A stretch of DNA of 64,000 bases from contig CM046832.1 of the NCBI GenBank assembly GCA_025618425.1, forward strand, positions 18,323,608 through 18,387,607, in the 5' to 3' direction. How positions within the stretch are numbered: position 1 is the first letter of the stretch; each line of letters opens with the position of its first letter. The DNA is from Heliocidaris tuberculata. Its lineage: Eukaryota; Echinodermata; Echinoidea; Camarodonta; Echinometridae. Of this stretch, positions 36,258 through 45,256 are shown piece by piece. The translations under genes were made by a program, and so were the position numbers. Under the pieces are notes generated by a model that saw only the letters and a program-made list of their open reading frames with translations, did not search any database and was not told where the DNA came from.

Positions 36258-39200
36258 TGATAGAGAGCTATATGTAAGTCTGAGAGAAACAGAGGGAACA
36301 ATCAAATAAACAGGGTATTAAACTTATCTGCACATAACTTACTGACTGACTATGCCCTTTCACTCTCTTAGCTCTAGCAATCATCTGATTAACTGTTAGC
36401 TTATCCTCAGTCCCACTATCTGACGATCCCTTGTCAAGGTCGCTGCTACCCTCATCACTTTCATCCTCGTCACCATCATCATTATCTTCATCACTACTAC
36501 CACCACCTCCATCTCCATGTGATCCTCCGGAATCTAGGAGAAAATGTTCAAAATCATACAATATTAGAAATTTTATACATCTTGTGTTCCTTTTCTGCAA
36601 GATACATGTTCAGTGATGACCTTTGGCAACATATTAAGTAAAACATGTATATTGTGCCATGTTTTCATTTCATTGTGTTAACAAAATAAATTATTTTAGG
36701 GATTAGAAACAAAAGACTTGCTTAATTATTTTATGACAAAACATTTGCACAGAATACAAAGTGATTTTTCTAATCATCAGGTAATAGATAGATCTATGTC
36801 TTGAAATGTGAAGAGATCAAGTAAAGTGTTATTGCAGTAAGAATACATATATGCCTATTCTTCTTCTCACTCTCCTCCACATGCATGATGATAGAAACTA
36901 AATATATATTTACCACTTTCATGATCTGCCTTCACTTCAAAGTCACTATCACTGTCACTGTCACTCAAGCCAAAGTCTAACTGAAGAAGATGATGATCAA
37001 CTGGTTTCACTCTCCTCTTCTGTGGATCTCTTTGATCTGTTTGAATGAATGAATTCACATTGATAAGGCAATCGTTAAGTAATGAGTATGGCTAGAGCAC
37101 CGAAGTCTACACAGCGCCCTTGTCTGTGCACTCATGTACATGTAACTGCACGATTCTGATAACAAAACATGCAACAAACAGACTTTTTGTCTTTATGAAA
37201 GCTATAGATAATGATATTCATCAAGAAAACACAAGTCAAAATATAAGGAAAAGTCTGATTTCGGTAATTTGTCTTTGATGTTGTCTTGAACTGCGTGTGA
37301 AATGAATGAGTGCGCAGACATGGGCTCCATTTGTTTTTGCAATGTCAAAATAACACTCCCGCCTTTCCTTGTAAAAAATGGCATTGTTCTTATTCAAATT
37401 TTGATGAAATTGGCTGACAAAACTACTCGTTAGAATATCTGGAATAACATGAAATTAGGCATTAGAGAAATATTAAAGAAATTCTTCTTCAATTTCAAGT
37501 CAAATCTGGGCAGACATAGGGCTCCTCATCATACAAAGAGAATGTACATGTAGCATCAATGAAACAACCATAGACACAACACAAAGGCTAAATCAAGATA
37601 TAATTAACAACTCCTAGGCAATCAATTGTGTGAAATTTGTCCCATGCAACAATAAATATATTATATAATGTACATGTAGCATCAATGAAACAACCACAGA
37701 CACAGTAGAAAGGCTAAATCAAGAAATAATCAACAACTCCTAAAGCCCCTTTCACAATTGGTCTGCGACCAGTTTGCGACCGCCTGCAACAGATTTTTCG
37801 GGGTGTTGCACGACCGATCGCTTGGTGTCTTGCGACCACTCGCAGTCGTTGCAGGCGGTCGCACGAACCTGAGGCGGTCGTGACTGGTCGCATCTGAACT
37901 TTGAACATGCTCAAAATCCAGACACGACCAGATGCGATCGATTCACTCGCATTAGGTCGTACGACCAGTCGTGCGATTCTCGTATGAGTGTTGCACAACG
38001 TTGCACGATTAGATGCGAGAGTTCGCACGACTCAATAGTCGCAGTGGGTGGGCTTGAGGTCGTGCAACACTCGCACGTGCGCTAGCGACCTATAGCGACC
38101 AGTCTTGCGAATGGGTGCGATTGTGCTAAGACCATGAGACTGTTGCACGACCGATCGCAGCACATCTTACAACGTTGTACTACCGTTGCACGACTGTATG
38201 AGACTGTATGCGACTATTCCTCGGGGGTATATATAGGGGGACTATGGAGATGATCCTCTGCAACAGGGCCCTCCTCTAACAACTTTCTCTTCTTTGTAAC
38301 TTTCTTCTTTGGCATCTTGACTATTAAGAAGGCCAACTTGAAACTGACTACCGGTTAATTCTCGAGGGGGTTTTTATACCCCACGCCACTCGCACGAATA
38401 CTCTCACGACCATGCAATCGATCGTGCGACTATTGTGATTGGCGTCAAGCCACTCGCAATCACTCGTGCAACACTCGCATGTGAACGCAAGACCACTCGC
38501 ACGAGCATATGCGAGCAAATGCGACTTACTCGTGCAACGGTCTCTTCTAGTCGCTTTTGTTTTACGACCGCTGTTGCATTTGTGAATGCCTTTCTGCGAC
38601 CTGATGAGATCGATGGCGATTGAAGCCTGTTGCAGCCTGTCGTGCGACCAAATGGTCGCAAACGGTCGCAGACCAATTGTGAAAGGGGCTTAAGCAATCA
38701 ATTATGTGAAATTTGTCCCATGCAACATTAAATATATTACAGTCAAACCTGCTTTAGCAACCACCTGTATAGAAAGACCACTTGTCTATAAAGACTGCAA
38801 TTTCCATTTCCTTTGAAAAGTGTTTTTCATTGTAACATGTACCCTTTAGTCACCAACTGCCCGGGACCGCCCTTCTTATTACTCACTGAACCGCCCGGGA
38901 CCGCCCGTGGACTGTGACCCGCGTAACACTACGGCAAATGTATTGTAGGTGATATTGGCCGCTGAAACTTTGTGTGTGCTATCTGTCACAAATTAAGTTC
39001 CAATAATCCAACTAGTAAAACTTGAACGTTATTTAATTGCAGTTTTATATAAAATAAGTAATACTTTTCCCTTTAGTCTGTGAGTCTGCGCAATTTGCTG
39101 TCAACCTCTGACCGACGCGTGATGTTTTGTTTACGCTCGCATGATCTTATTTTAGAGCATTACATTGGTTCGCTGGTTTTGGGAGCTAGCGTCCCTAATT

Positions 39201-42200
39201 TGCATTTTGCAGAGAACCGCGCCTTGCCCAAGGTATACGGGCACTGCACCACCGTCTTTGCTACACGACAGATGTGTTTGTTTGAGCAGGCAGTCGGCTC
39301 ATAATGGCAGCAGTCAACTTACACCTTTAATGTGAGAGAATGTTGACAGACGAGTAATGGAACCAGTTTTGCTGTTTTTCAGGCGTATTTTATTCCTATT
39401 TTGCGGAAACCAGATGTTTTCCAGTCTCCACGCCTCTACTCTATCTCTCCGAGGTTGCACTAGCTGCCCTGCAATTGTTGTATTCGAGATAACCCCTTTG
39501 TCGGGAGTAGACCCACACTGTGTGTACCCCACCGTGTAATCCATATCCAGAATGAAGCTCCAGTGAGCACCCAACAGTCGACGTCTACGAGAGGGAAGGA
39601 TCGACGAATCCAGGGTTACCATTCGCTTGACGATAGTACTCCGATGTCGCAAGCCTGTCTCTGTTCCACGCGAGGACTATCAAACAATAGAGGGATAGCT
39701 TGAGAACTCTCGCGAGCTAAATTTATAGGGAAATTTTCTTTGTCAGAATAATTATTTTAACAACGCTACCGCTTTATTGGAAATTGTAATGAGAGTATAT
39801 TGTTCATGTAATTCTTTTCTGTAAACTCAAGCAAAGTGAATATTTTTTTTTTTTGTTCTTTGAATATATATTTGAATTTTGCAATATTGTGAGAACTTGA
39901 ACCAGTAATAAATAAATTTCTTTCATTATAACGTTCACTCGACTGAACAGAATAGTTTGTTTATGTCTTGAATAATTATATTCGTATATCCTAAGTTTCC
40001 GCGACACTATCTTTACACGCCATTTAGAATCCGCATTGAAGCGATGCGTTATTGTGGAAGGGTTTTTCGTACAGCAAAGAGTCTATGCCGCAAGATGGTT
40101 TACTGAGACTAAGTTCAGTGAGTAAATGACTACAATACGCGTAACCCTCAGTGACTAAAGGTTAAAGGAACCTGTACATAGGGACCACCTGCTCAGAAAG
40201 ACCACTTTTCTGGTCTCCCTCGAGCGGTCTTTATAGGCAGGTTTCACTGTATTTCTCAATGACTTTATTTTGCAAAAAGAAGAAAAGGAAATCACTTAAC
40301 AAGAAAATTTACTAGTAGTCAATAATAGTAACATTTCTGGTATCACTATACAACAGACCTGTATTAGGTCTAGGTTAATTAGGTACCACACAACTAAACC
40401 CCTCAAAAAATTCTGCAATTCAAGTTTAAGTGTTTATATGTCCCCTGTTACTAAATCATTATCATATTTGAAATTGGTATGATGTAGCGTGTTGATAGCT
40501 CCCCTGTTACTACAGTATATCATTATCATACTTGAAATTGGTATCACTATCAATGAAAAGCCAGTTTGTTCCCTTTATAATGATGCCCCATTTGTACTGA
40601 TTATACAATAATAGAATTTGCAGTACACCTGAATATGGGAGCTAGTCAGATGTGAAATGTTGCCAAATACATTAGTGAGCTTTCGATTTCTGCTCCGAAC
40701 GACTTCTGCTCCGAACGACTTCTGCGACGAGTCACCAGAGCGTGGAGACGTCGCACAGGCCAAGTCCGTTCACTTCACGTTATACGCTTTCGATCTCTCA
40801 CGACGGTGTGGGTCGCACTTTCATCCATATCTAGAGCTTGTATGACGTCATATATATATGAATGTTCGTGCTGAATCTAGGACGGCGGCAAAACCAGGGT
40901 GCACGCGTCCTCGATTCGGCTAGTGGACGAGGGAGACGACGTGATGCATGCGCAGAGCTTCAAAATGTGGTTCGATCGTACCAGTCGACTATGTCGACGT
41001 GCAAATCGAAAGCTCGCTATTGTTAAATTGTCAACAGTGAATTATCCTTTCTTTGGAGGATGGATTGTGTTTTGAGTGATGTTCAGGTGGTCAATCATGA
41101 AGACAATCATGACAATGTTTTCTTCTTTTGTTTAGAAGATGAAATGTGTTTCGACCTCATTTTGGTTACTGAGAGTGAGATTGTTTGGCATGTCAGAGGC
41201 ACTCACACTTATGTGAGGTTATTGTAGCTAACTGTAGTTTCTGAGGGTTAAATTTCATCAGCCAGTCTGATTCCCACTGTTGCAGTCTACACACGAAGTA
41301 ATACTACTAGACTAGTAGTCATGGTAGTAATGTCGCTAAGACACTAAGTATGAGTGCTATGGGAGGTTTCCGTCTGTCTTGGAGGAGAACCTCAAAAGTC
41401 AGAAAATGTTATAAAACTCCTCCAAACAGACGGATTTTTCTGTCTCTAACTTAACTGTGTTAGCATGGTTAGGCCTAACTCCAGGGAGCTCGAACGCGTA
41501 GCGTTCGAGCTCCAGGTACAAATAACCGACGTCTGCATCGCCATGAGTTTGGTTAAATTCATTCGTTAGTTTTTGAAGGTAAGATGAAAATTTGTACTTA
41601 CATGTCAGGATAATTACTTTATATATGCAGTAGGCTTTCAGATTTCACGATTTGACGATCATTTCGATGAAAAAAAGATAAATTTCCTCTCCGAGCCGAT
41701 CTTTCCCCGTGTTGTATCGTCGATGCAAATGACTCGTATTCACGGTGCGCATGCAATTCAGCGCATGCGCATTGCGAATGCGAGTCATTTGCATCGACGA
41801 TACAACACGGGGAAAGATCGGCTCGGAGAGGAAATTTATCTTTTTTTCATCGAAATGATCGTCAAATCGTGAAATCTGAAAGCCTACTGCATATATAAAG
41901 TAATTATCCTGACATGTAAGTACAAATTTTCATCTTACCTTCAAAAACTAACAAATGAATTTAACCAAACTCATGGCGATGCAGACGTCGGTTATTTGTA
42001 CCTGGAGCTCGAACGCTACGCGTTCGAGCTCCCTGGAGTTAGCATGGTTAGGCCTAATCTAATCTTGATATGAAAGCTGTCACCTCTCTTCCCGCGCCGC
42101 GTGTGCGCTAGCATTGTGTACAAAGTCTATGGGAGTGGAATGCGGTCACCAGCATGCACTAACGAAATAAACGACAGTGTCAGTGAATGCCAAACATGCC

Positions 42201-42340
42201 AAAGGTCCAGGACTATTAGTAATTAGAATAAAACTTTAGAAGGAAAAGATTTTGGTGTATCAATACTCACACATTGTTTTGTACAGAAACTGCACTTGCT
42301 CTGGCTCTTCGTTTGATCCATTTGTCTCAGCATCTTCCAT
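22909..42340 (-). CDS. PHF14: PHF14-like PHD finger protein, 18 coding exons
   Basis: Nuclear histone-reading protein of the PHF14 family. Coding exons, 5' to 3' on the minus strand: 42271-42340, 36914-37036, 36343-36533, 35710-35780, 35241-35296, 33968-34077, 32699-32754, 31430-31541, 30691-30785, 30339-30381, 29649-29815, 28739-28986, 28167-28273, 27320-27516, 26637-26768, 24165-24315, 23486-23566, 22909-22950. All junctions are GT/AG, phases agree throughout, and the sum is 2052 nt (683 aa plus stop). The start ATG is fixed by an in-frame TAG three codons upstream. Visible domains: acidic Ser/Asp/Glu-rich N-terminus (about 45-125); PHD1 with C144, C147, C161, C164, H169, C172, C197, C200; zinc knuckle C209, C212, H229, C232; second PHD C265, C268, C282, C287, H292, C295, C319, H322; conserved WVPPEKVPRALTTSAS block in exon 12; coiled coil about 448-505; PHD with C550, C553, C565, C568, H573, C576, C595, C598; basic tail. 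Vertebrate PHF14 (about 890-950 aa) has one more C-terminal PHD that I do not see here. Gene identity is secure; the extreme 3' end is less so. Confidence 0.95.
23000..23210. mobile_element. Palindromic MITE in PHF14 intron 17, TAA-flanked
   Basis: 211 bp. GGGGAGTTGCAAGAAACTTG and complement, flanked by TAA at 22997-22999 and 23211-23213. Confidence 0.7.
23486..23566 (-). CDS. PHF14: PHF14 coding exon 17
   Basis: 27 residues, basic, AT-hook-like KPKGKGRNKMTAKRKL. Exactly in phase 0 on both sides. Acceptor ctag, donor GTAAGT. Confidence 0.85.
24165..24315 (-). CDS. PHF14: PHF14 coding exon 16
   Basis: Residues 593-643. WQCSEC completes the PHD (C595, C598), then a Ser/Glu-rich stretch and RRKRRIIKEPLKF, matching the family's RSRRQIKEPVKF. 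Donor GTGAGA. Decayed copies of the start of this exon lie in intron 15. Confidence 0.94.
24475..25262 (-). pseudogene. Decayed tandem copies of PHF14 exon 16 start in intron 15
   Basis: Four segments, read on the minus strand, resemble the acceptor and first 40-50 nt of exon 16 (ag|GCAATGTTCTGAGTGTGTTA). Their acceptor-exon joins are near 24517, 25000, 25112 and 25238. Each has point changes. Shared flanking phrases (ttttaaagcttca, tcatcactgctact) show the duplicated unit includes sequence around the exon. Confidence 0.6.
25523..26578. mobile_element. cagtcaga TIR element, copy 1, PHF14 intron 15
   Basis: TIRs cagtcagactgcaggtc and complement-like gacctgcgatttgactg, with a possible 4-bp TTAT duplication. 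Shares its first 200 bp with the copy at 31682. Confidence 0.65.
26637..26768 (-). CDS. PHF14: PHF14 coding exon 15, C4HC3 PHD
   Basis: Residues 549-592 plus two bases. CGICEQSHDQHLLVLCDICK and YYHMGCLDPPLTRLPKK give C550, C553, C565, C568, H573, C576. Acceptor acag, donor GTGAGT. Confidence 0.96.
27320..27516 (-). CDS. PHF14: PHF14 coding exon 14
   Basis: Residues 484-548 plus two bases. Continues the coiled coil, then ILR-like basic linker SLPRIRKTPTQREEK before the next PHD. Acceptor tcag, donor GTAATT. Confidence 0.92.
28167..28273 (-). CDS. PHF14: PHF14 coding exon 13, coiled coil
   Basis: Residues 448-483. Heptad-like charged helix (MNTLKSRLNDSMKHSEKLQ). Acceptor ttag, donor GTAAGT, phase 0. 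Confidence 0.93.
28739..28986 (-). CDS. PHF14: PHF14 coding exon 12
   Basis: Residues 365-447. WVPPEKVPRALTTSASA and LMRKAELMGF match the family's WVPREKLPRPLTSSASA and LMRKAELMG. Ends AEFVNYCI, like human ADFVNYY. Donor GTGAGG. Confidence 0.96.
29649..29815 (-). CDS. PHF14: PHF14 coding exon 11
   Basis: Residues 310-364 plus two bases. IADPFYAYCKLH supplies the last ligands C319 and H322, followed by a basic helical stretch. Acceptor ccag, donor GTGAGT. Confidence 0.95.
30339..30381 (-). CDS. PHF14: PHF14 coding exon 10
   Basis: A 43-nt micro-exon completing C295 and encoding GQREGLLSEASPDE, matching the EGLLSEA motif of vertebrate PHF14. Acceptor tcag, donor GTATGT. Confidence 0.9.
30691..30785 (-). 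CDS. PHF14: PHF14 coding exon 9, second PHD
   Basis: Residues 264-294 plus two bases. C265xxC268 and ISCDAGMCRNFFHVT with C282, C287, H292. Acceptor gcag, donor GTGAGT. Confidence 0.95.
31070..31207. mobile_element. Palindromic GGGCCCTGTTTCAT MITE
   Basis: 138 bp. gggccctgtttcataaaact and complement-like aagttttatgaaacggaaccc, with internal ttatcaataacaa palindromes. In PHF14 intron 8, followed by two long G tracts (31209-31268). Confidence 0.8.
31430..31541 (-). CDS. PHF14: PHF14 coding exon 8
   Basis: Residues 226-263. RWVHVVCALYVPGVAF contains H229 and C232 and is the most conserved block of the extended PHD. Acceptor ctag, donor GTAAAA. Confidence 0.95.
31682..32298. mobile_element. cagtcaga TIR element, copy 2, PHF14 intron 7
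   Basis: Same orientation and family as 25523-26578. Interrupted by the element at 31958-32232. Confidence 0.65.
31958..32232. mobile_element. 275-bp TIR element nested in copy 2
   Basis: TIRs aggtagcgtagcgaaac and complement-like gtttcgctaagctacc, flanked by TCATTA at 31952-31957 and 32233-32238. Confidence 0.7.
32699..32754 (-). CDS. PHF14: PHF14 coding exon 7, zinc knuckle
   Basis: Residues 208-225 plus two bases. TCELCPNLGGAFKETDAG gives C209 and C212 of the knuckle between the two PHDs. Acceptor ccag, donor GTGAGA. Confidence 0.93.
33046..33130. mobile_element. 85-bp TTAA-flanked MITE
   Basis: cctgttgagtac...gtacccaacagg with TTAA on both sides, in PHF14 intron 6. Confidence 0.65.
33500..33950 (+). 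mobile_element. LINE-type 3' end
   Basis: Ends gacatggcgcggtataaatg then att(att)n, the usual tail of L2/CR1-like retrotransposons. T-rich upstream sequence and no conserved coding frame. Confidence 0.4.
33968..34077 (-). CDS. PHF14: PHF14 coding exon 6, end of PHD1
   Basis: Residues 171-207. Starts GCYGE, then a Ser-rich insert, then STEPWFCDPCKAGV with the last ligand pair C197/C200. Donor GTAAGT, phase 0. Confidence 0.95.
34193..34569. mobile_element. 377-bp near-perfect palindromic element
   Basis: GGCCCGAATTCACAAAGGTG to its complement, with arms of about 180 bp. Contains ggtttagaccacggtttatg and its complement near the centre. In PHF14 intron 5. Confidence 0.85.
35241..35296 (-). CDS. 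PHF14: PHF14 coding exon 5, PHD1 core
   Basis: Residues about 152-170. EDTDEIVECDMCGVPVHEG supplies C161, C164 and H169 of PHD1. Acceptor atag, donor GTTAGT. Confidence 0.93.
35710..35780 (-). CDS. PHF14: PHF14 coding exon 4, start of PHD1
   Basis: Residues 129-151 plus two bases. Encodes VICCVCLGE, the first zinc ligand pair (C144, C147) of PHD1. Donor GTACGT. Confidence 0.93.
36155..36258. repeat. (GA)n-(CA)n compound microsatellite
   Basis: AGAG dinucleotides merging into CACA; in PHF14 intron 3. Confidence 0.9.
36343..36533 (-). CDS. PHF14: PHF14 coding exon 3, acidic linker
   Basis: Residues about 65-128. Gly/Ser/Asp/Glu-rich low-complexity stretch ending RAKRVKGHSQS. Acceptor ctag, donor GTAAGT, phase 0. 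Consistent with the acidic disordered region before PHD1 in the family. Confidence 0.9.
36914..37036 (-). CDS. PHF14: PHF14 coding exon 2
   Basis: Residues about 24-64. KRRVKPVDHHLL then a SDSDSDSDFEVK run, matching the KRRQVKPL...SDFKV start of vertebrate PHF14. Acceptor acag, donor GTAAAT. Confidence 0.9.
37744..38690 (-). mobile_element. PIF/Harbinger-like non-autonomous element, copy B
   Basis: 947 bp, opposite orientation to copy A, flanked by TAA at 37741-37743 and 38691-38693. Near-identical to copy A except for about 60 bp missing near one subterminal region. In PHF14 intron 1. Confidence 0.8.
38214..38315 (-). CDS. 33-aa basic micro-ORF in transposon copy B
   Basis: Same MPKKKVTKKRKLLEEG start, TAG stop and length as in copy A, with a single GAA/GAG synonymous difference noted. 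The TATA box complement is at 38371-38378. Confidence 0.35.
   Translation of the reverse strand: MPKKKVTKKRKLLEEGPVAEDHLHSPPIYTPEE
38738..40251. mobile_element. tacagtcaaacctg MITE interrupted by an insertion
   Basis: Left part 38738-38842 and right part 40162-40251 correspond to the two halves of the intact copy at 19984-20176. Confidence 0.75.
38843..40161. mobile_element. 1.3-kb element with CCTTTAGTCAC termini
   Basis: TIRs CCTTTAGTCAC and GTGACTAAAGG mark an insertion into the MITE. The left subterminal region repeats gcccgggaccgcccg. A frame at 39652-39314 (minus) has balanced composition but no family I recognise. Confidence 0.6.
40673..41019. mobile_element. 347-bp TIR element with tagtgagctttcgattt ends
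   Basis: TIRs TAGTGAGCTTTCGATTT and complement. ctccgaacgacttctg is doubled at the left. In PHF14 intron 1. Confidence 0.65.
41479..42037. mobile_element. 559-bp near-perfect palindrome with 20-bp flanking duplication
   Basis: Arms of about 265 bp differ at about one position. The centre is near 41758. Each end carries the small hairpin gagctcgaacg-cgtag-cgttcgagctc. A 20-bp direct repeat starting gttagcatggttaggc flanks it at 41459-41478 and 42038-42057. In PHF14 intron 1, about 230 bp from the exon 1 donor. Confidence 0.85.
42271..42340 (-). CDS. PHF14: PHF14 coding exon 1
   Basis: Codons 1-23 plus one base, beginning MEDAETNGS. In-frame stop TAG lies just upstream of the ATG. Donor T|GTGAGT. 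An alternative donor two bases earlier would break the frame into exon 2. The first intron is 5.2 kb and full of transposons. Confidence 0.85.
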
Positions 42341-42548
42341 CTTTCTCTAAAGTTGATGCAGTAAAGTATTCGAACTCGCGCACAGGTACATATTACAGCC
42401 TACATACACTGTATAAAATTACATACACTTACCGTACGTTTGTGTAGAAATCGAATGCAGATAGCGTATACTCATGTACTTTCTAAAGATAAATCACTCT
42501 AGGTACTTTCGTAAAACAATCCGTATGAAGTGCGTGGTATGATCAGGA

Positions 42549-42930
42549 CCCGGGGGGGGGGGGGGGGGGGGTACTCACGTATATTGGGTATACGGGGATG
42601 TGCCGCTGGGAAGGGTGACTTTTTAAAGAAAGATCCTTAGACATGGGTCCCCTTTTCATTAAAAAGATCCTTAGACATGGGTCCCATTTTTCCCCCAAAA
42701 AATCCTTAGACATGGGTCTCTTATCCCGGCTCTTATCATTTGTTTCATTCCTCTCTTTTCTCCCTCATTTGTCCGGGAAATCCTTAGACATGGGTCCATT
42801 TTTCACAAAAAATCCTTAGACATGGGTGCCTATTTACAGCAAAAGGACCCTTGGATGTGGGTATGGGTCTGGAGTTCTCAGCCGCACACCCCCGTCCGAT
42901 TATAATCTGAGTACCCCCCCCCCCCCGGGG
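42549..42930. mobile_element. Poly(G)-ended TIR element with 8-bp duplication
   Basis: Begins CCCGGGGG(n)TACTCA and ends with TGAGTACCCC(n)GGGG. GATCAGGA is duplicated at 42541-42548 and 42931-42938, as in hAT-like elements. Interior holds about six atccttagacatgggtccc repeats. Related termini are at 50343 and 62446. It lies about 210 bp upstream of the PHF14 start codon. Confidence 0.75.
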
Positions 42931-42959
42931 GATCAGGATGGAAAAGAAGAACTTAAGGA

Positions 42960-43084
42960 GAAGGAGAAGAAGAAGAAGAAGAAGAAGAAGAAGAAGAAGA
43001 AGAAGAAGAAGAAGAAGAAGAAGAAGAAGAAGAAGAAGAAGAAGAAGAAGAAGAAGAAGAAGAAGAAGAAACTTGAAGAAGTAC

Positions 43085-43115
<31 letters not shown>

Positions 43116-43228
43116 AAGAAGAAGAAGAAGAAACTTGAAGAAGTACTAAGAAGAAGAAGAAGAAGAAGAAGAAACTTGAAGAAGTACTAAGAAGAAGAAG
43201 AAGAAGAAGAAGAAACTTGAAGAAGTAC

Positions 43229-43259
<31 letters not shown>

Positions 43260-43287
43260 AAGAAGAAGAAGAAACTTGAAGAAGTAC

Positions 43288-43318
<31 letters not shown>

Positions 43319-43418
43319 AAACTTGAAGAAGTACTAAGAAGAAGAAGAAGAAGAAGAAGAAGAAACTTGAAGAAGTACTAAGAAGAAGAAGAAGAAGAAG
43401 AAGAAGAAACTTGAAGAA
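42960..43418. repeat. Compound GAA satellite with higher-order unit
   Basis: (AAG)n broken by about eight copies of gaaacttgaagaagtactaa at irregular spacing. The Lys/Glu/Arg frame through it is an artefact. Confidence 0.95.
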
Positions 43419-43479
43419 GTTTCATCGGCTGCCAGCCGACTGTATCAGCCTACCAGGAACCCTTTTTTCCGGGTTTTTT

Positions 43480-43670
43480 GTTTTTGTTTTGTTTTTTGGT
43501 ATGTTGTTTTGTTTTGTTTATTTTGCTTCAAAACCCCTCAAGCCATGGGCCTTAAAAAAACAAAACAAAATAATGATTAAAAAAGCAGCATGCAATAAAC
43601 AAAACAAAACAAAACAAAACATAAACAAACAAAAAACAAAAACAAAAACAAAAACAAAAACAAAAAGTAC
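43480..43670. repeat. (TTTTG)n / (CAAAA)n simple repeats
   Basis: TTTTG-type pentamers, then after about 60 bp CAAAA and CAAAAA units; a loose inverted arrangement. Confidence 0.8.
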
Positions 43671-45140
43671 TCCAAGTACAGTAGTTACTACTCACTAGCT
43701 GCCTGCTTAGTGGAACCCAGTAAGACCTCTCTGTAAATAATAGCTCTCTGGAAATAAGGAGCTCCTACAAAAAATGAATTTGCCGACCAAATCGAGAAAA
43801 GAATTTAATTGGAGAAGGAACGGCACCGGTACCGGTATATAGCCGAGACATTACAGGGGGGGGGGGGGGGGGGGAGTGGAGGTTATCAGATGTTTTCCTC
43901 CATAATTCTCTGACAAGCAAAAAAAAAAAAAAAAGAAGGTTATCAGCTCTATAAGGGAGATCCGTTTTTTTTTTTAATGACGTCTTTCTAAGACCATTTT
44001 TTTAGCCATTTTGTAAGACCAAATAAACGACATTTTTAAGACGTCGTTTGACGTCTTTTAAAGACAAGATTTGGCATCCTGTATGCCGACCTGATGCCGA
44101 CACAGGAAATGTACTATATCGAAGAAAATCCTTTCGCTCGCATTGTTATTCTCAATTAAGGGGTTCCGTCCACTGGCGTAGATCCGTGCATTTCTTCTTT
44201 TTATTAAAGACATTTTGGTATGCTCTAAAATGCAAGTTTTATAGACAGATTTTTGAAAAAGTCCCTGGTGTGGGAGGGGGGGGGGAATACCCCCTTCCAA
44301 CATCCTCCCCCGCTCGGTTGCTTCGCTCCCTCGCCGGTCACCCCCCCCCCCGCCTCCCCCACCCCAATCATGAACACGGATCGACGCCTCTGGTGAGAGT
44401 GTTAACAAATTCTGATGAAAAAAAAAATTAGGTTATTATCGAATTATCGAATTATTATCGAATTATACTCGCATTCGATAGGGAATAATTGGTGAAAAGT
44501 GAAGAAAACCTTTCCCGCTGCTTTTCTGATCGGACGTTCGGTGAGCGCAGCTAGCCGTAGGTATAGGCCGTGGGTTGCATGGTTTTGTTCGCTCAGTCTG
44601 GGCAGCTGCGAGTCGATTCAGGCCGACGTCATCGAATAGTTCATTTTTCCCTCTGATACTGGGGAAAAATGAACTCTTCGATGATGTCAGCAGGAAAAAT
44701 GAACTAGACGGCAGGAAACGGCTTTTCTACTAAAACTATTCATTTTCTTGTTGCATGTGTACACTCCTAATGCAACAATCTTACGATGAGGGATATAAAT
44801 ATCAAATAAATTGACCTATAGTTTACACTGTAAAAAAAAAAAAAAAAAAAAAAAAACGAGTGAACACTGACGTCACTCCCCGGGGGAATGAAAATAGAGT
44901 GAAACTGCACTCTCTTACTTCAAGAGAGCACTCGATAGTCACTCGATATTCACTCCTAAACAAGTGATCACTGACGTGACTCCCGGGGGAGAGAAAACAT
45001 AGTGAAAATTCACTCTTTTTTTTTAGATGACATTCCTGAGGATGTTTCTATTCAATAGCACTCGTCCTCCAAATTTACCCCCCCCCCCCCCCTTTGGTTG
45101 TTTGTCTGAAATTTTCGGACTTAAGATAAGACCTATGAAT
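43671..45140. other. Noncoding repeat-rich DNA
   Basis: G or C tracts at about 43856, 44277, 44341 and 45079. 44835-45024 has two related cgagtgaacactgacgtcac / caagtgatcactgacgtgac units. No gene seen. Confidence 0.45.
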
Positions 45141-45256
45141 TTAACAATTTTTGTTTTGTTTTGTTTTGTATTATTTCGGTTTTTTTGTTTTCTTTTCTTT
45201 TGCTTTGCTTTGCTTTGTTTTGCTTTGTTTTGTTTTGTTTTGTTTTGTTTTGTTTC
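45141..45256. repeat. (TTTTG)n/(CTTTG)n simple repeat
   Basis: Pentanucleotide runs, T-rich on the plus strand. Confidence 0.9.

Larger units (their letters stand above)
37541..38747. repeat. 127-bp tandem duplication, second copy split by a transposon
   Basis: Copy 1 is 37541-37667. Copy 2 is 37668-37740 plus 38694-38747. Copy 1 reads caactcctaggcaatc where copy 2 is broken by the element at 37744-38690, so it preserves the pre-insertion site. Confidence 0.85.

Noticed and set aside
42826..43149. Lys/Glu/Arg-rich frame of 107 codons
   Set aside because: Reads straight through the GAA satellite.
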